Positions 42,600-55,839 are shown, counted from the stretch's first letter. The stretch is 64,000 nucleotides of DNA from Erpobdella octoculata (GCA_963978895.1 OZ022239.1:14154566-14218565); one strand, 5' to 3'. Notes: generated by a model from the letters alone, not told the origin. Program-made: numbers and translations.

Positions 42600-43490
42600 A
42601 AAAGCGGTAATCCTCCAGTATAGCGTCCCGAACCGATTTATATAACAAAACATATTACGAACAAGTATTTTACAGAAAAACTTACTAAAAACCGACTTTA
42701 AGCAAAAATATCCAAAGGCAGTGTTGACACGCGGAATAATACAATTCAAGGAATGAAAAGCAAGGAAGAGTTAATATTAAAATAAAATAATAAATACATT
42801 TAAAAAATTTACAAATAAATTTTTAATTATTTAATATACATTTTAAATTTTAAAAAATCAGAGCACTGAGTGGAAATTTATCTATGACTAGCGGGGGATC
42901 CAGCGTTGCCCGGGGTTTTCCCATCATTTTTTTCACTCCCGATTGCCTTCCCGCTCCCGGTCGCATTCCCGATCCCGCTTGCTCTTCTCTTCCTGGTCAC
43001 TTTCTCGCTCGCTCTTTCGCTCTCCAAACGGTTCTGCTAGCCACATGACCTCTAAAACTCAGAATTTCTGCTCCAAGAAATATAATCGAAATCGTACCAA
43101 AGACGCAAAGACAGCCAAGTCGCCAAGTAATTTTACTTTGATATTATTTTATTTTTTCTTGGTGTTCTGTTGCTAATTTATTGTTTTCAATGTTTTTTTA
43201 TTTTTCTTAAGGCAATTTGACATAAAGCGCCGCATTTAAAGAAACGGTTTTAGACATGGAGCGGCTTACGCAACTCGTACTTCTAAAGCAAACTATTATT
43301 TTTCAATTTTTTACCTCCATAATTTTTTTATTTCTTTTTCTAAATTTTCTATTTTTTATTTTAAATGTCTTTAATTTTTACTTTCTTTATTCCGATTGTT
43401 CACTTCTATCGCTATTGACTATTCTCTCTAACTTTGTGCTTTCTTTGCTATGGGGATGTTTAACTTCCGGTCTTCTGTTGAGCGTTTAAC
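42600..43490 (+). repeat. Dispersed repeat R2, copy upstream of thioredoxin
   Basis: Shares with 50440-51310 the blocks 'gcaaaaatatccaaaggcag' and, after a Helitron-like piece, 'ccgcatttaaagaaac' and 'caactcgtactt'. It starts about 80 bp upstream of the thioredoxin start codon, so promoter or 5' UTR sequence of that gene may lie in it. Confidence 0.65.
42888..43035 (-). mobile_element. Helitron-like fragment nested in repeat R2
   Basis: CTAG at 42888-42891, a decayed hairpin ('cagcgttgcccgggg') and a few degenerate minisatellite units to about 43035. Confidence 0.5.
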
Positions 43491-43884
43491 TGTAATTAAA
43501 ATTAGCCTCTCGGTTGTTCCTAATTTTACTTGTGAAGACGTAGAAAAATTTTTCAAATGAAAAATACATGTCTTATATTAAAGGATATGGTTAAAGGATA
43601 TAAATATTTTGTGGAAGAGTATATTCACGACATCATCGCCTATCAAACTAAATGCCGTATAACTAACGACAAACAACTCCGACTTTTATAGAATTTAGAA
43701 TGCTAAGTTGCTACCACTATTTTACACCAAATCTGAAAATTCACACTTCCAATGCAACAAAATTTCCCACGTTATGACTAGATCGGTAAGCTCGAGACTG
43801 CTGTCAACACTAAACCGGAAATGATGTGTACCCGTTTTATAGCTAGAGCAAAGAAATCTCAAAGTTAGAGAGAATAGTCAATTA

Positions 43885-44040
43885 GGGTTGTTACAGTTAC
43901 TGAATCTAAAACTGAAACATTCAGTTAACTGAATCTTTTTAGATTCAGTAACTTCAACTGAAACTGAATCTTTTTAAAAAACTGTAACTGAAACTGAATC
44001 TATTGAAAAAACTGAATATAACTGAATCTTTTAAAATGAA
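43885..44040. repeat. CTGAATCTTTTT / AACTGAAACTGAATC repeat field
   Basis: About ten short degenerate copies of 'actgaaactgaatctttt', some inverted ('agattcagttaactgaatct'). Possibly the subterminal region of an unrecognised DNA transposon. Confidence 0.55.
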
Positions 44041-44213
44041 TTTTTTTTATCATTTTTTTATATTATTTTTATGTTTGCGGTTAAATGTTTTGATTCTATG
44101 GCACGGACGATAACTTCGGTCAAAGTTAGGAACAGTTCTTTCTTTTTGTTTCGTGTTAGTGTTGTGTTGCTTGCGTTGTTTTTGGAGATTTTAAAGTTTA
44201 TAGATTTACCGAA

Positions 44214-44342
44214 ATGGAAGATACTTGTGTTAGTAATAACATTGTCATCGACGAATCTACCGAGGAAGAAGTATCGTTGATTCAACAAAATGAACCGGAA
44301 TCTGCTTTAGATTGTCGTGGAAGACGTTCGTGGTCTAGCTAG
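44214..44342 (+). CDS. Small acidic ORF, 42 residues, unknown
   Basis: ATG to TAG with an acidic middle ('DESTEEEVSLIQQNEPESAL') and basic end. It follows the repeat field at 43885-44040 and precedes MITE C. It may be the first exon of a decayed transposon gene. No family recognised; it could be chance. Confidence 0.2.
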   Translation: MEDTCVSNNIVIDESTEEEVSLIQQNEPESALDCRGRRSWSS

Positions 44343-44482
44343 GGAGCTGGAACTGTCAGCATAGCTTTATATTGGATGACAATACATGCTTCAATTAAAA
44401 AAACAACCTAATTTGAACATCTTTCGTATTTCTAAATCGAGTGTATTTGAAATCAAAGTTTGTGTTGAAAAAACTCGTTTTT

Positions 44483-44812
44483 ACCAATGCTTTTATTAAC
44501 TCGTCGTCTCTGTTTCTCTGTCTGTTTCAAATCTTGCAATCAATTTTTGAGTCACTTCCTGATGATAGATTTTTTTTCAAATTTTGCATACATGCTCAAA
44601 ATAGAAGACAATGTAATATTCAATTATTAGTTTTACAATAAGTCAATTAATTTAGCTAATTTTAATTAATTTCGATATTTCGATATAATTAAGATATTTC
44701 GACTTTAATATAAAATAAAAGAGTAATATAAGAAAAAATTGATTGCAAAATTTGTGTTTTAATTACATATAAGAGCATTGGTTTTAAAAATTCGTTTTTA
44801 ATTTACTTGTTT
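44483..44812 (+). mobile_element. MITE C, dispersed copy
   Basis: Near-identical to 25437-25788, with ACCAATGCTTTTA at the start, TAAGAGCATTGGT near the end, and the same trailing 'aattcgtttttaatttac'. Confidence 0.75.
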
Positions 44813-46546
44813 CCTATACTTTTTACTTAGCCACTGATGTAACTTTTAGTTTGGTGAATTCAGATGTCGGCTGTAGTAAAAACAAATTCAGTCTTGTAGG
44901 GTCTTTTAACTGCAGGCCATTATTAATTGTATCAAACATCGATGTAGACCTGTTGCGTTTCTGTGCACATTGCCTTGACTTGGTGATTGATTCAATCGGT
45001 AAAATCTACGATGGACAGAAGCTGCATGTCCCAAGCTACAGATTCTGTTATTAATTAGTCTGCTTTTTTGATTTAACATGCCAACAATTTTTTGACGCTT
45101 CATCTATCTGTATTTGTTTGGCAGATTATCAAAACATTCAGAAGCTTTTCCTTTTTATTTCTACACGTGCATTGAGTTGATGTGTTTTTCAATGCACGTC
45201 AGCTTATAAATGCTCGATATTTTGATGTTTCATTTTCTATAGGTACCTGAGTATGATTGGTGAAGTTTGAAGGAGCTCTGTATTGATTGTGAATGGATTC
45301 CTTTTTCAGCTTACAATAACTGCAAAAAGGTTTAAAATTAAGTATTATCTCTATCGTCAGAAAATATTTCTTTGAAATAAGTCCACACAACTAAAGGGAG
45401 AACTTGAGTAATTTTGCTGTTATCGGTACGTTGATTGGATGACGGAATATGTGTTAATTTCTAATTCCAAAATTCGTCAGCAAGCAAGCAAAACTGGCGG
45501 CGAAGTTAATAAAAAGATCCTTTTGTTTTTACCTAAACCCAATTTAACCAAATAGTACCAAACAGTTTAATTATAACAAATTTATCCAGACCAGCAAATG
45601 TAGGCTTAAGAAGCAAAACATGCATCTACATAGAAGCCAAACTCACAACAGATATTTTCGAATATGCATAAGAGCACATACACACACATCATCACATGCA
45701 CGTAATGTCCAATAGAACGTCTGTGAATCAAGGCTGGAAAGCGAAAGCGAACCATATCAGAGCCTGACGATATCGACAAAGCTAATTTTAATGCAAGTTT
45801 TAACTTAGAAATATTTTAGTAAGAAAACGACAGGATGAAACTAAAGAGCATGTCCTTGGATAATTAATGTTTATAATTAATAATTAATTTGGATAACCTA
45901 ATGTTTTACAACTGATATGCAGATGTAAATAGACAACAACACCGTAACAATCCTGACAAAATTTTGACCAGACCAGGACAACAAACCATCCAAGTTGTTG
46001 GAAATCTTTACAGAAATACAAAATAGTTTCTTACGACTGGGACAAGAACCAGTTTCACATGCATAGCAAATACATACAACGCTTTTAATTAAATTTAAAA
46101 AACAATTAATTGAAAACGCCTTATAAAACTCGACCTATGATATCATTCTCCAGCAGTAAAAAAACTACGACAGTCTTGTCCAACAGCACTATGCAGAAGA
46201 AATTAATGGTAATTTTTAATGACTATTTTGAATTTTATTTAATTCAAATCAAAGAAATACAACAACAATATAATCTCCTCAATATCTCCAATGACATTGT
46301 GGCAACAACATAATGATAACAAAACTATGTCATACTTAAACAACGTAACAATTTTTATAACACCACGATAGTGAAAACAGATTAGAAAATCTTGTTTTAC
46401 TTTGCTAAAAAAATGCAAATGAAACACTTCCACTGAATCTTGAATAAAACTTTTTCAGAATGATGGAGACGTTCAGAATAAATTTCATTTTGTTTTGTTA
46501 AAACCATTGGAAGAAAATTGAATATAATTGTGTGGAGACAGCCATG
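44813..46546. other. Intergenic, thioredoxin to ATG3
   Basis: No gene recognised. One end of dispersed repeat R1 is seen near 45475-45510. The rest is AT-rich unique-looking sequence and includes the 3' flank of ATG3. Confidence 0.4.
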
Positions 46547-49500
46547 CTAGAAGGCGAAGCTTTGAGTGAAGTCGTACTCGATGGTTGGAATGACAGCTTG
46601 CATGAACTTAAGAAATATTAGAAGGTAGCTGAAAGTTTAAAAAAAAATTACTTATTAGAACTTCATTAAAATAAATTAGGTCTACAAAATAAAATAATTA
46701 AACAGTACATAAATCTATGAGACAGATTTAAATTTAAATAGAAAAATCACGCTAATTATAATTTTGAACAAGCATGAGATGTTATGGCTATTAAACACAA
46801 CATGAGAAAGTTGTAGTTAAATTTCTTACCAGCCTTGCTTAGAATAAATAATTTAAAGAAACACACGACAATACTTACAGGTGAACACCCAGCTCTTTTC
46901 CTCCCTCAGCTGCTGTTCCTATAATTCTTTTCATCACTTCAGCATGTCTGTATAACAAAACAGATTTTTTCAACAAAATTACAAACAATATATCATTTAA
47001 TATACTAGCTATGAAAATAGTTATGTTCACGAAGTTTAGTATTACACTGCTTAGAGATAAACAATGACAGATGAGAGTGTACCTGCAGGGATGTACCGTT
47101 GCCACAGGTATATTGTTGGTAATATGAGGATGCGATTCCACAGTAACCGTCTTTCGAGCATGATCCTGACTGATGTCTTCGTACATTTCTTCGATGGTAA
47201 GAGGATGTCGACTCTTTAGAAAATTTAAAGAAAATTGTTTTATCTTTTAAATTAAATTGAATCCTTTAAAGAACGAGTAATAATTATTAAAGTTGACTCA
47301 TTCAAACTATAAAAAAAATTATATTTGTTTAATTTTCAATATAATTGTTACTCATTTAGATTGATTGTCTCATCGAAGTAACTGCTTTCATCAACCATGT
47401 TGGAAATGAAACGTTTATAAAAAAACATGAAGATGTGCAAACACCAACCTTGTTGTAACCAATCAACCAAAGACGAGGTGTTTGGTAGTATTTGTCATAT
47501 GTAATGTGAAGGTCGTATGTTCGGGTCAGAATTATGTCCGGTTGTTCATCTTCGGCTGCCTGACAAACAAACAGAGTGACAAATTATAAATAAAGTCTCC
47601 AGAAAAGCAGCTGCGAGCATCTCATACCGTTTGTGAAAAAATAAGAGTATAGAACTGTCACTACAAATAAAACAGGATTTAAACCAAGAGTTTCAAACAA
47701 TTCAATAATAGGAGATAATTATTAAAAAAAAAGTAAAACATAGAAGTTTGAAATTTATAATTCAAAATTTCTTTTCAAAACACAAAAATATTATATTCAA
47801 ATTTGTTGAGTTTGTTTTAATTTTTGCTATGGAAGCTGGTACCAGCAAATTATTAAATAAATAAATAAATATAAATAATATAAATATACATTAATATATC
47901 TAAAATTTAAGAAAATAAAAAATATAATTACAATGTCGTCGTCATCAACCGTTCCACCTCTCATAAATTCTTCCATGTCAACTGCTTCTTCATCATCATC
48001 ATCATCATCAACGATGTGTGGCTTTTCTTTATTTGTCTAAATGACAATGTAGCCGTTGTTAACTATGTAATATCTAATATTTGTTTTCTAAGAAAAAATA
48101 TATGAGTAATTATTGCTACGCAGTGAATAAATGAGCTGCTAATTAAAAGATATAAAAACAATTACTTTAAAATGAATAATAATAAATCAAATTTACCTTT
48201 CCATCAATTTTCATCTCAGAAATTCCTTCGCAAACGTCATCATGTTCTGCACACAAAAAAACTAATTTGTACAGTAATGAAATAATGATCCCTGTAAGTT
48301 GTGCTATTAAAAACTATGATCAATAAACTTCAAAATAAAATATAACCACCTTACATTTAATCATTATTTTTAAATAAGAACAAGTAAGAATTGAATGGTG
48401 AAAAATCAAAAACCTTAAAACATTTAACAAAATATCGTACTCATGTAATGATGAGTGTCAACCCATCCTGATCCAGAATCATCGAGTTCTATAATTTCTT
48501 CCTGATCATCTGTGTGTACGTCCACCTCTTTCAGTCTTTTGTAACAAGGGACTGAAAATTTTTTTAAAAAGTTAACTTGTAGTAAAAGCTGATCATTAGG
48601 ATAATTAACGAGAGACTAGGAATTAAAAAAATTAACTTTTATTAAAAACTAATCATTGTATTTACATTAGGATAATTAGGGAAAGTTGTTATTAATAATA
48701 GTTTTTCTCAATAAAAAAGCTTTCCTAGAAAAAAAGAATTTTTTCTCAAATTTAAACTCAATAAAAAGTAAATCAGATATTATAAAAAAACAAAAAAATG
48801 AAAAAAAAACAATGCAAATACCATTCTTTGTGACAAGATACTGCTTATCAGCAGGCAGATAATCCTTTACTGTGTCTCCTTTCTCCCAGTGCCAAGATGG
48901 ACACCGATAGACCAAATGATCACCAGCAGCAACAAACTTTGAAATATTAAAATTAGTAAATCACAAAGCTTATTTCATCTGTCATTATAGATGGGTGCTA
49001 TTTGGAGTCTGAATAATAATAATTAGGCAACACTTACTTAACTAGCCGTTTGAAGATTAGCTAAATAATGAACTCAAAGTATATAACACAGTGTGCATAA
49101 GAAAGTGTGTTTATAATATTTTTAAAAACAATCTAGTCGTCTTTAATTTTATTAAAAACAATCTAACAACAGCAGAATCTAATGCAGAACCATTAAAATA
49201 AATTTCCACCAAGATGAATGTTAATAATCTTAATTGACAGTCTTATTATAATTTTATAGCCTGAAAAAATGACTGTTTTGGTCATAAACTGATCTAATCA
49301 CAATTAAAAGTAACTTTACCTCATCAGGAGTCAGTACCCCAGTTTCTTTGAACTTTGATTCCTAAAATAAAATCAATTATCATGATCACAATGGAAACAT
49401 TTAATTTCATGCACTTACAAATGATTCATTTATTATGTAAGGGTCCCAAGAGGAGGGGGGTTTAAAAAATCTTTACATCACCTTATCAAGGGGTAAAAGT

Positions 49501-51913
49501 AATTCTTACCTAAAATTTGACAATTATCTTAATACTTTGACTATTATTATTTGTAATTTGGATTTTCAAAAGACTATATTGCTTTCTTTTATAAATAAAA
49601 TCTTTCGTTTATGTCAAATTTTGAGTTTTAGTGTAACTGTTTTTCTTTTAAAGACATTTAACTATGAATGAAAACTAGGTTCAAATCTTACATAAGAAGA
49701 GGTGGAAGCCCAAGAAATCTTATGTGTCCTTGCATGGGGGCAGGTGGGAGGTTCAAAATGCATAAAATCGTTCTGACATAACTAATGAATGACCCCTTAA
49801 TCAACATAAGCTTTAAGAATTCCACAAAGTTCCATGTTAATAATATAATTACAACATAATGTAAGTAGTAGTAGTAGTAGAGAATTTGTAAGGCGCACTC
49901 TAGTGTTGTGAAACCTCAGAGGCGTCGGGAACTGCTCGTGCATATGGGATCACACAGTGTTACCTTCCACCCACACGTGTATCCAAAATCGGGATGTGCC
50001 GAACCCTATTACCACCAGTCGCGAAACTGGTACTCATTTATCGACAAGTGAAGGATGAAAGGCTGAGTTGGCCTGAGCAGTGTTTTTCAAGAAATTTCTG
50101 GACGCCTTGCCAATGGCCATTATGCTGCTTAATTAACGAATGTTACTAGATTTATTATTTGACGTCAATAGATGAATGATTAACTTAAATTTGGTCGCAA
50201 GCTCCCAAAGCTCCGCGATGCGTTCATCTCGAATGGATCTTTCGTTATTAAATATAAACTTTTTTAGATTTGTTGGTATATTTGAACTCAGATTTTACAT
50301 TTTTATAGGAATATATTGTTTAATTGGTAATCTCCTAGTACAGCGCTCTTGTGATGACTATTCCATTGTACTGCGCTATATAAATTATCCATATTATTAT
50401 TATTATTATTATTATAGCGTCGTGGGCCGATTTAGATGAAAAACACGGTTTAAAAAACTGTTTAATAGATTAAGCACAGAACATTATTAGAACCTTTTAC
50501 AAACAATTTTTTGATAGAAAAATTTACTAAAGAGCGAATGTAAGCAAAAATATCCAAAGGCAGTGTTGACATGCAGAATAATACAATTCAAGGAAGAGTT
50601 AATATCAAAACAAAATAATGTAATAACAAGTAAATTTAAAAATGTTAGAAATAAAGTTATAATTGTTTTATATGCAATAAATTATAATTATTTAGTTTAA
50701 ACAAATCTGAGCAGAAATTTATCTATGATATGAATTTTTTCAATAATTCAATAGCCATAATACAAAAATGAAATAAATAATAAATAAAAAAATAACATCA
50801 AATCATTAAAATAAAGAGAAATCTCTTCGACTCGCTGTGGTGGTGGAGGATGCTGAAGTCTATTGCGGTCTTGCTTATTCATAACTAGCGGGGTTAACAG
50901 CATTTTTCTCTCTCTCCCGTTTCATTCCGTGCCTACTCTCATGCTCCAGATCGCTTTTCCATTCCTGCTTGCTCTCCCCTTTTTGGTCGCTTCCCGGCTC
51001 CCTTTCCGAATCCCAGGCGCTTTCCCGCTCCCGGGTTCTTGGTGTTCTGCTGCTTATTTTTTGTTTTTAATGTTTTTTTTATTTGTCTTAAAGCATATTG
51101 ACAAAACCGCCGCATTTAAAGAAACTGTTTTAGACATGTAGCGGGTTACACAACTCGTACTTTTAAAACCAACTATTAGTTTCCAATTTTTAACTTCCAT
51201 AATTTAATTTTCTCATTTCTTTTCCTAAATTGTCTATTTCTATTTGAAATGTGTTTAATTTTTATTTTCTTTATTCCAACTGTTCACTTCTATCGCAATT
51301 GACAAATAGATCTTCACCGGGAACTACATTAGCTTCGGGAGCAAATTGTAAATGTTCTAAAGTGCAATAATTTGGTCGCTGTTATTGCCCAGGCAGTTTG
51401 CCGTGGTTGCAATCGGTAAAAATTGCTACTGTACCGGCAGTCACTACCTAAAATCAAACCATAACCCTAGCCCTTACCCTTTAAAAAATATGTACATCTT
51501 TACTACTAATTAATCGAAAGATCAACTGTTTTGGCAAAACTGCCGGTACAGTAGCACTTTTACCGTTTATTGCCCCAGCTACCGGCGCCTACTGCCTGTA
51601 AGTTATAACGTATAATTTTTATTTTTAGTTTCTTTAATTATCTATGTTGTAATATTGTAATTAGTCTTTACTTATGTTTTAAGTATCATTTACGTTAAAA
51701 AACCAGTCATTTCTCATCGAAATCGGTGCACGACGCTTTTTTAAGAAATTATCTAGTTTAATTTAAATACAAAAATCTTATATTTTGTTTATGCGACTGC
51801 TTACAATAAATAAAAAAGGGTAAAGAACAAAAAAACCTTACCTTTAACACGGGAGTCAAAACTTGAGCGACGCCTACAAATGTCTGTGTTAAAAATTGTT
51901 TTGCATGTTCCAT
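46547..51913 (-). CDS. ATG3: ATG3, E2-like enzyme for LC3/Atg8 lipidation
   Basis: Ten exons: 51913-51842, 49361-49320, 48936-48822, 48551-48441, 48246-48197, 48036-47932, 47559-47449, 47213-47083, 46947-46879, 46628-46547. All introns are GT-AG, all phases agree, and the product is about 295 residues (human 314). ATG3 takes ATG8/LC3 from the E1 ATG7 through a thioester and transfers it to phosphatidylethanolamine on growing autophagosome membranes, aided by ATG12-ATG5-ATG16L1. Seen: the N-terminal amphipathic segment leading to '[20 protein letters not shown]', '[20 protein letters not shown]', 'QYLVTKNVPCYKR', an acidic flexible loop with a poly-Asp run (exon 6), '[20 protein letters not shown]', '[20 protein letters not shown]', the catalytic cysteine in 'VHPCRHAEVM', and the C-terminal '[20 protein letters not shown]'. 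All key regions are intact. Intron 1 (2.5 kb) carries repeat R2. Very secure. Confidence 0.97.
49863..50416 (+). mobile_element. SINE- or LINE-derived fragment with trinucleotide ends
   Basis: Bounded by (GTA)n at 49863-49880 and (TTA)n at 50388-50415. The right end 'tgtactgcgctatataaatt' plus (ATT)n resembles the 3' tail of L2-type SINE/LINE families. A GC-richer body (49890-50110) has no ORF. Lies in ATG3 intron 1. Confidence 0.45.
50440..51310 (+). repeat. Dispersed repeat R2, copy in ATG3 intron 1
   Basis: Counterpart of 42600-43490 in the same orientation, with the same nested Helitron-like piece position (CTAG at 50885-50888, degenerate minisatellite to about 51030). About 80-85 percent similar by eye. 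Confidence 0.65.
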
Positions 51914-52270
51914 TTTTACTTACTAGTTAATTCGAAAACAGATTGGGAGTTTAGTAAGTAGCAGGAATAGTACAGCTGCCGATGTTGCTAGAAGATTTTA
52001 ACCGGACTTGATCTTAGCAATCCAAAACAAAAGAATCTTCGATAATAATATAATATAAGCACAAATAAATCTATGATTTTATGTAACTGTACAAAGAGAA
52101 GAAAACGGGATTCTTTGCTAAATAAAAATTATTAACATTCCCATAATTAGATAAAATAATCTGTTTTCCAAATAATAAATTCTAATGACTAAAAATTAAT
52201 TGGACTTATCCTGATGGCGCGCATCAAAGGAGAGGAGGGTGGCACAGGGCCCGGGCCCCCTGAAAGCTTG
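51914..52270. other. ATG3 5' flank
   Basis: Presumed promoter side of ATG3; no TATA or other motif is convincing. A GC-rich transposon-end-like stretch (52214-52261, on the minus strand beginning CAGGGGGCCCGGGCC) follows. Confidence 0.4.
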
Positions 52271-52282
52271 CAAATGTTGATG

Positions 52283-52285
<3 letters not shown>

Positions 52286-52342
<57 letters not shown>
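52286..52342. repeat. (TA)n microsatellite
   Basis: About 28 TA units. Comparable runs lie at 15506-15544, 15607-15654, 56095-56168, 60604-60750, 61012-61121 and 63370-63427. Confidence 0.95.
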
Positions 52343-52344
<2 letters not shown>

Positions 52345-53060
52345 TTATTAGAGTAACTGCCACTTAAAAATCAACAATATATTTATCTATCTATATATAT
52401 AAAAAAACATGTCCTGACTGACTGACTGACTGATTGACGGACTGATAATCAACGCCTAGCTCAAACGTGAAATTTGGAACTTATATTACTTTTATAGAGT
52501 AAGCACCCACTAAGAAAAGATTTTTGAAAATTTTACTCCTGAGAGGATGAAACTAGAAAACAAATGTTTGTCTAAAACAACGTATATCTCGAAAACCAAA
52601 AACGAAGGACCTTTGATATTTGGTATCTAGATTTTTTTTTTAAATGAGAAAATACGTGTTTCACCATTTTTTGAAAGTTTGGTTTCCAGTTTCCAGGACC
52701 TCAAACGAGGGGTGAAAAAACAGGGTTGATGTTTTTTAAAATAACAGTTATTAGAAACTGTAAATGCTACAGATGTGAAAATTAATAATTAGTATCTACT
52801 CAAAAAATAATGATATACGTGTTTCACCATTTTTTAAAAATTTGGTTTCCAGGACCTCAAATGTGGAGTGGAAAATAAGGTTATTTGTTTTTTAGAGTAA
52901 AAGCTACTCAAAAACTGTGAATGCTGCAGATGTAAAAATAATATTTAGTATCTACTCAAAATATAATAATATAAATGTTTAACAATTTTTATAAAATTTG
53001 GTTTCCAGGACCTCAAATGCATGGTGGAAAATAAGGTTATTTGTTTTTTTAAAATAACTG

Positions 53061-54545
53061 TGTAGTCACTGACTACGTTAATTCGATATACTTTGTAGTA
53101 CCAACTCAACACAGTTTGAAGGCGGTTTGAAATAACTTTATTTAATTGACCGACGACAATGGACAAAAATAAACAATTCTTCTCGGGGCCAACAATGGCG
53201 AGAAATGAAAATAAAGCAAAGTTTAAATTCTTGATTAAAGTAGCAATATGGCGAACCACGAGAAAAACGAAGAAGAAAGAGAGAAAGAGAGATAACATTC
53301 GAGAGCAAAGGCTTTTAAGCTAGCCACTAGCTAGCGGGCGCCAAACAAGTGAAGGAGCGCGTGCCTAGCAAGCTAAGGAGCGCTCACCTGTAACTACCTG
53401 TATAACATGCGTTTGGCACACGTGTGCGTGAACGTACATAAAATATCGGTACACTACAATAGTCCCCCCGCAAATGGCGGAGCCATAAAAAAAGAGAAAA
53501 GTACAAACAAAAATCATACGCAGAAATGATCAAGGAAATAACGAACGAAAACAATGCAAGAGAGAAACAAGAGAGAATCATACTGCAAATCTAACACGAC
53601 GCTGTGCTCGTATATTTGACTGTTGCTGCTCAATATCGCTTTTCTGTACAATGCTGTCCGAGGGTTTATTCGCTGATCTTGGACGAATTGTATATTTTCG
53701 AATATGAGCCAATTTAATGCGATCACGTGAAACAATCGAAACTACATCATCGGGCATCTTAAGTTTTAAAATTTTATCATTCAAATCTAAAAAATCAAAT
53801 GAACCTTGATAAGGTGACGCAAGAGGGCGACGTAAGCGATCAGTTCGAGTGAATACAAAATCACCTTTATTTAAAACTAGATTGTTTAACAAACGAGCAG
53901 GTGTATGATGGATACCTTTTGATAACGATGAAAAATCTATATCAGACATACACTGTGTCAATCGCAAAACTAATTCAGGCATCCTTAGCGCAGAGTGCGT
54001 CGAGGAAGTAGAAAAAAATGTGTGTGGCATAAGAGGCGAAGCGCCAGTGACAGCTGTAAAAGGACAAATACCATGTTCATTTGGTAAACACCGAAGAGCC
54101 AGCAAAACCGAGGGCAACGCAATCAGCCAATCGTCTTCACGTCGGGGTCACCAATTGTAGTCACTGACTACGTTATTTCGATATACTTTGTAGTACCAAC
54201 TCAACACAGTTTGAAGGCGGTTTGAAATAACTTTATTTAATTGACCGACGACAATAGACAAAAATAAACAATTCTTCTCTGGGCCAACAATGGCGAGAAA
54301 TAAAAATAAAGCAAAGTTTAAATTCTTGATTAAAGTAGCAATATGGCGAACCACGAGAACAACGAAGAAGAAAGAGAGAGAACATTCGAGAGCAAAGGTT
54401 TTTAAGCTAGCCACTAGCTAGCGCGCGCCAAACAAGTGAAGGAGCGCGAGCCTAGCAAGCTAAGGAGCGCTCACCTGTAATTACCTGTATAACATGCGTT
54501 TGGCACACGTGTGCGTGGACGTGCATAAAATACCGGTACACTACA
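53061..54545 (-). mobile_element. Gypsy-type LTR element, deleted to LTRs plus integrase tail
   Basis: Two LTRs of about 390-398 bp (53061-53458 and 54156-54545), reading TGTAGTGTACC...GACTACA on the minus strand. Next to the 5' LTR (plus coordinates about 54133-54155) lies a primer-binding-like TTGGTGACCCCGACG; next to the 3' LTR is a G-rich purine tract (about 53464-53472). Only about 700 bp of interior remains. Inserted within the 157-bp array; no perfect target duplication was found. Confidence 0.88.
53578..54117 (-). pseudogene. Integrase C-terminal remnant of Gypsy element
   Basis: 179 codons without Gag, protease, RT or integrase core. Visible: 'LPSVLLALR'-type start ('MPSVLLALRCLPNEHGICPF'), 'TAVTGASPLMPHTFF', 'DFVFTRTDRLRRPLASPYQG' and 'VVSIVSRDRIKLAHIRKY', the usual tail of Gypsy integrases where the polyprotein contacts DNA or chromatin. 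The frame is open only because the deletion joined it to the leader. Confidence 0.8.
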
Positions 54546-55839
54546 ATTGCTACTCAAAAACTGTAAGAGCTACAGAGGCGAAAATAAGTAATTAGTATCT
54601 ACTCAAAAAATAACGATATACGTGTTTCACCATTTTTTGGAAATTTGGTTTCCAGGACCTCAAATATGGGGTGGAAAATAGAGTTATTTGTTTATTTTAA
54701 ATAAATGCTATTCAACACCTGTTAGTGCTACAAATGTAAAAATTAGTATTTAGTATCCTCTCAATAAATAAAAATTTACGTGTTTCACCATTTCTTAAAA
54801 ATTTGGTTTCCAGGACCTCAAATGTGAGATGAAAAATAAGTTTTGTATTTTTAGAATAACTGCTACTTAAAAACTGTAAGTGCTACTGATGAAAAAATTA
54901 TTATTTAGTATTTACTCGAAAAATAAAGATATACGTGTTTTACCAGTTTTTAAATATTTGATTTCCAGGACTTCAAATGTGAGGTGGAAAAAAGAAAAAC
55001 TAAAAATGTGAATGTTTTAAAACAAATGTTTTCTAAAATAAAGCATATCTCGAAAACCAAAAATGAGAAAGTTTTGAAATTTGGTATCTAGATTCTTCTT
55101 AAAAAATGAAAATACACATGTGTCACCATTTTAAAAAAATTTGGTTTCCAGGACCTCAAATGTGGGGTGGAAATTAGGGTTATTTGTTTTTTAGAATAAC
55201 TGTTATTCAAAAACTGTAAGTGATACACATGTAAAAATTAGTATTTAGTATCTACTCAAAAAATAAAAATATATCTTTTTTATCAATTTGTAATAATTTG
55301 GTTTCCAGGATTTCAAATGTGGGGTGAAAAAAAGAATTTGATTAAAACTCCAAAAACTAAAAGTGTTAAAGTTTTGCAATTTGGTACCGGGATTATTTTT
55401 ACAAAATAACAAAAGACATTTTTTATTATATTTTGAAAATTTGGTTTTCAGGACTTCAAATGTGGGGGGGGGGGGAATAGGGTTAAATTTTTTTTTAGAA
55501 AAACTGCGACTCTGAAAATAAAAATACTATAGATATACAAATTAGTAACTAGAAACTACTTAAAAGATAAAGTTACAAATGTTTTCCAAATTTTTTCATG
55601 TTCTGGCTTTCAGTATTACAAATGTAAAGCGGAGAAAAAGATTATATTTGCTTGATAACTCAATAACTGAAAATGTAAAAACATTAAAATTCAATATTAA
55701 GATTTTTTATAATTATAAGATACGTGTTTCATTATTTTTTCAAAAAATTAGTCTCCAAGCTTTGAGCTTTTGTACTGTTAAAATTGGTTGAGTCTAGGCT
55801 TCGATTGTTTTGCTTATGAAACGGGGCAGTTAGAGCCTT

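Larger units (their letters stand above)
52385..55790 (+). repeat. About 157-bp tandem repeat array, split by a Gypsy element
   Basis: The landmark 'ttggtttccaggacctcaaa' recurs near 52680, 52843, 53000, 54650, 54807, 54960, 55141, 55300 and 55441, with a diverged copy near 55605; most spacings are 140-180 bp, usually about 157. The array begins with 'tctatatatataaaaaaaca' and a GACT run (52413-52435), a form similar to Helitron-like 5' ends. Units decay toward the right. No coding sequence. Confidence 0.85.

Noticed and set aside
46110..46433. Small ORFs downstream of ATG3
   Set aside because: AT-rich chance ORFs with no domain, splice support or repeat link.
53384..53735. Hydrophobic ORFs within the Gypsy LTR region
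   Set aside because: Lie in LTR or untranslated sequence in frames other than the integrase tail.
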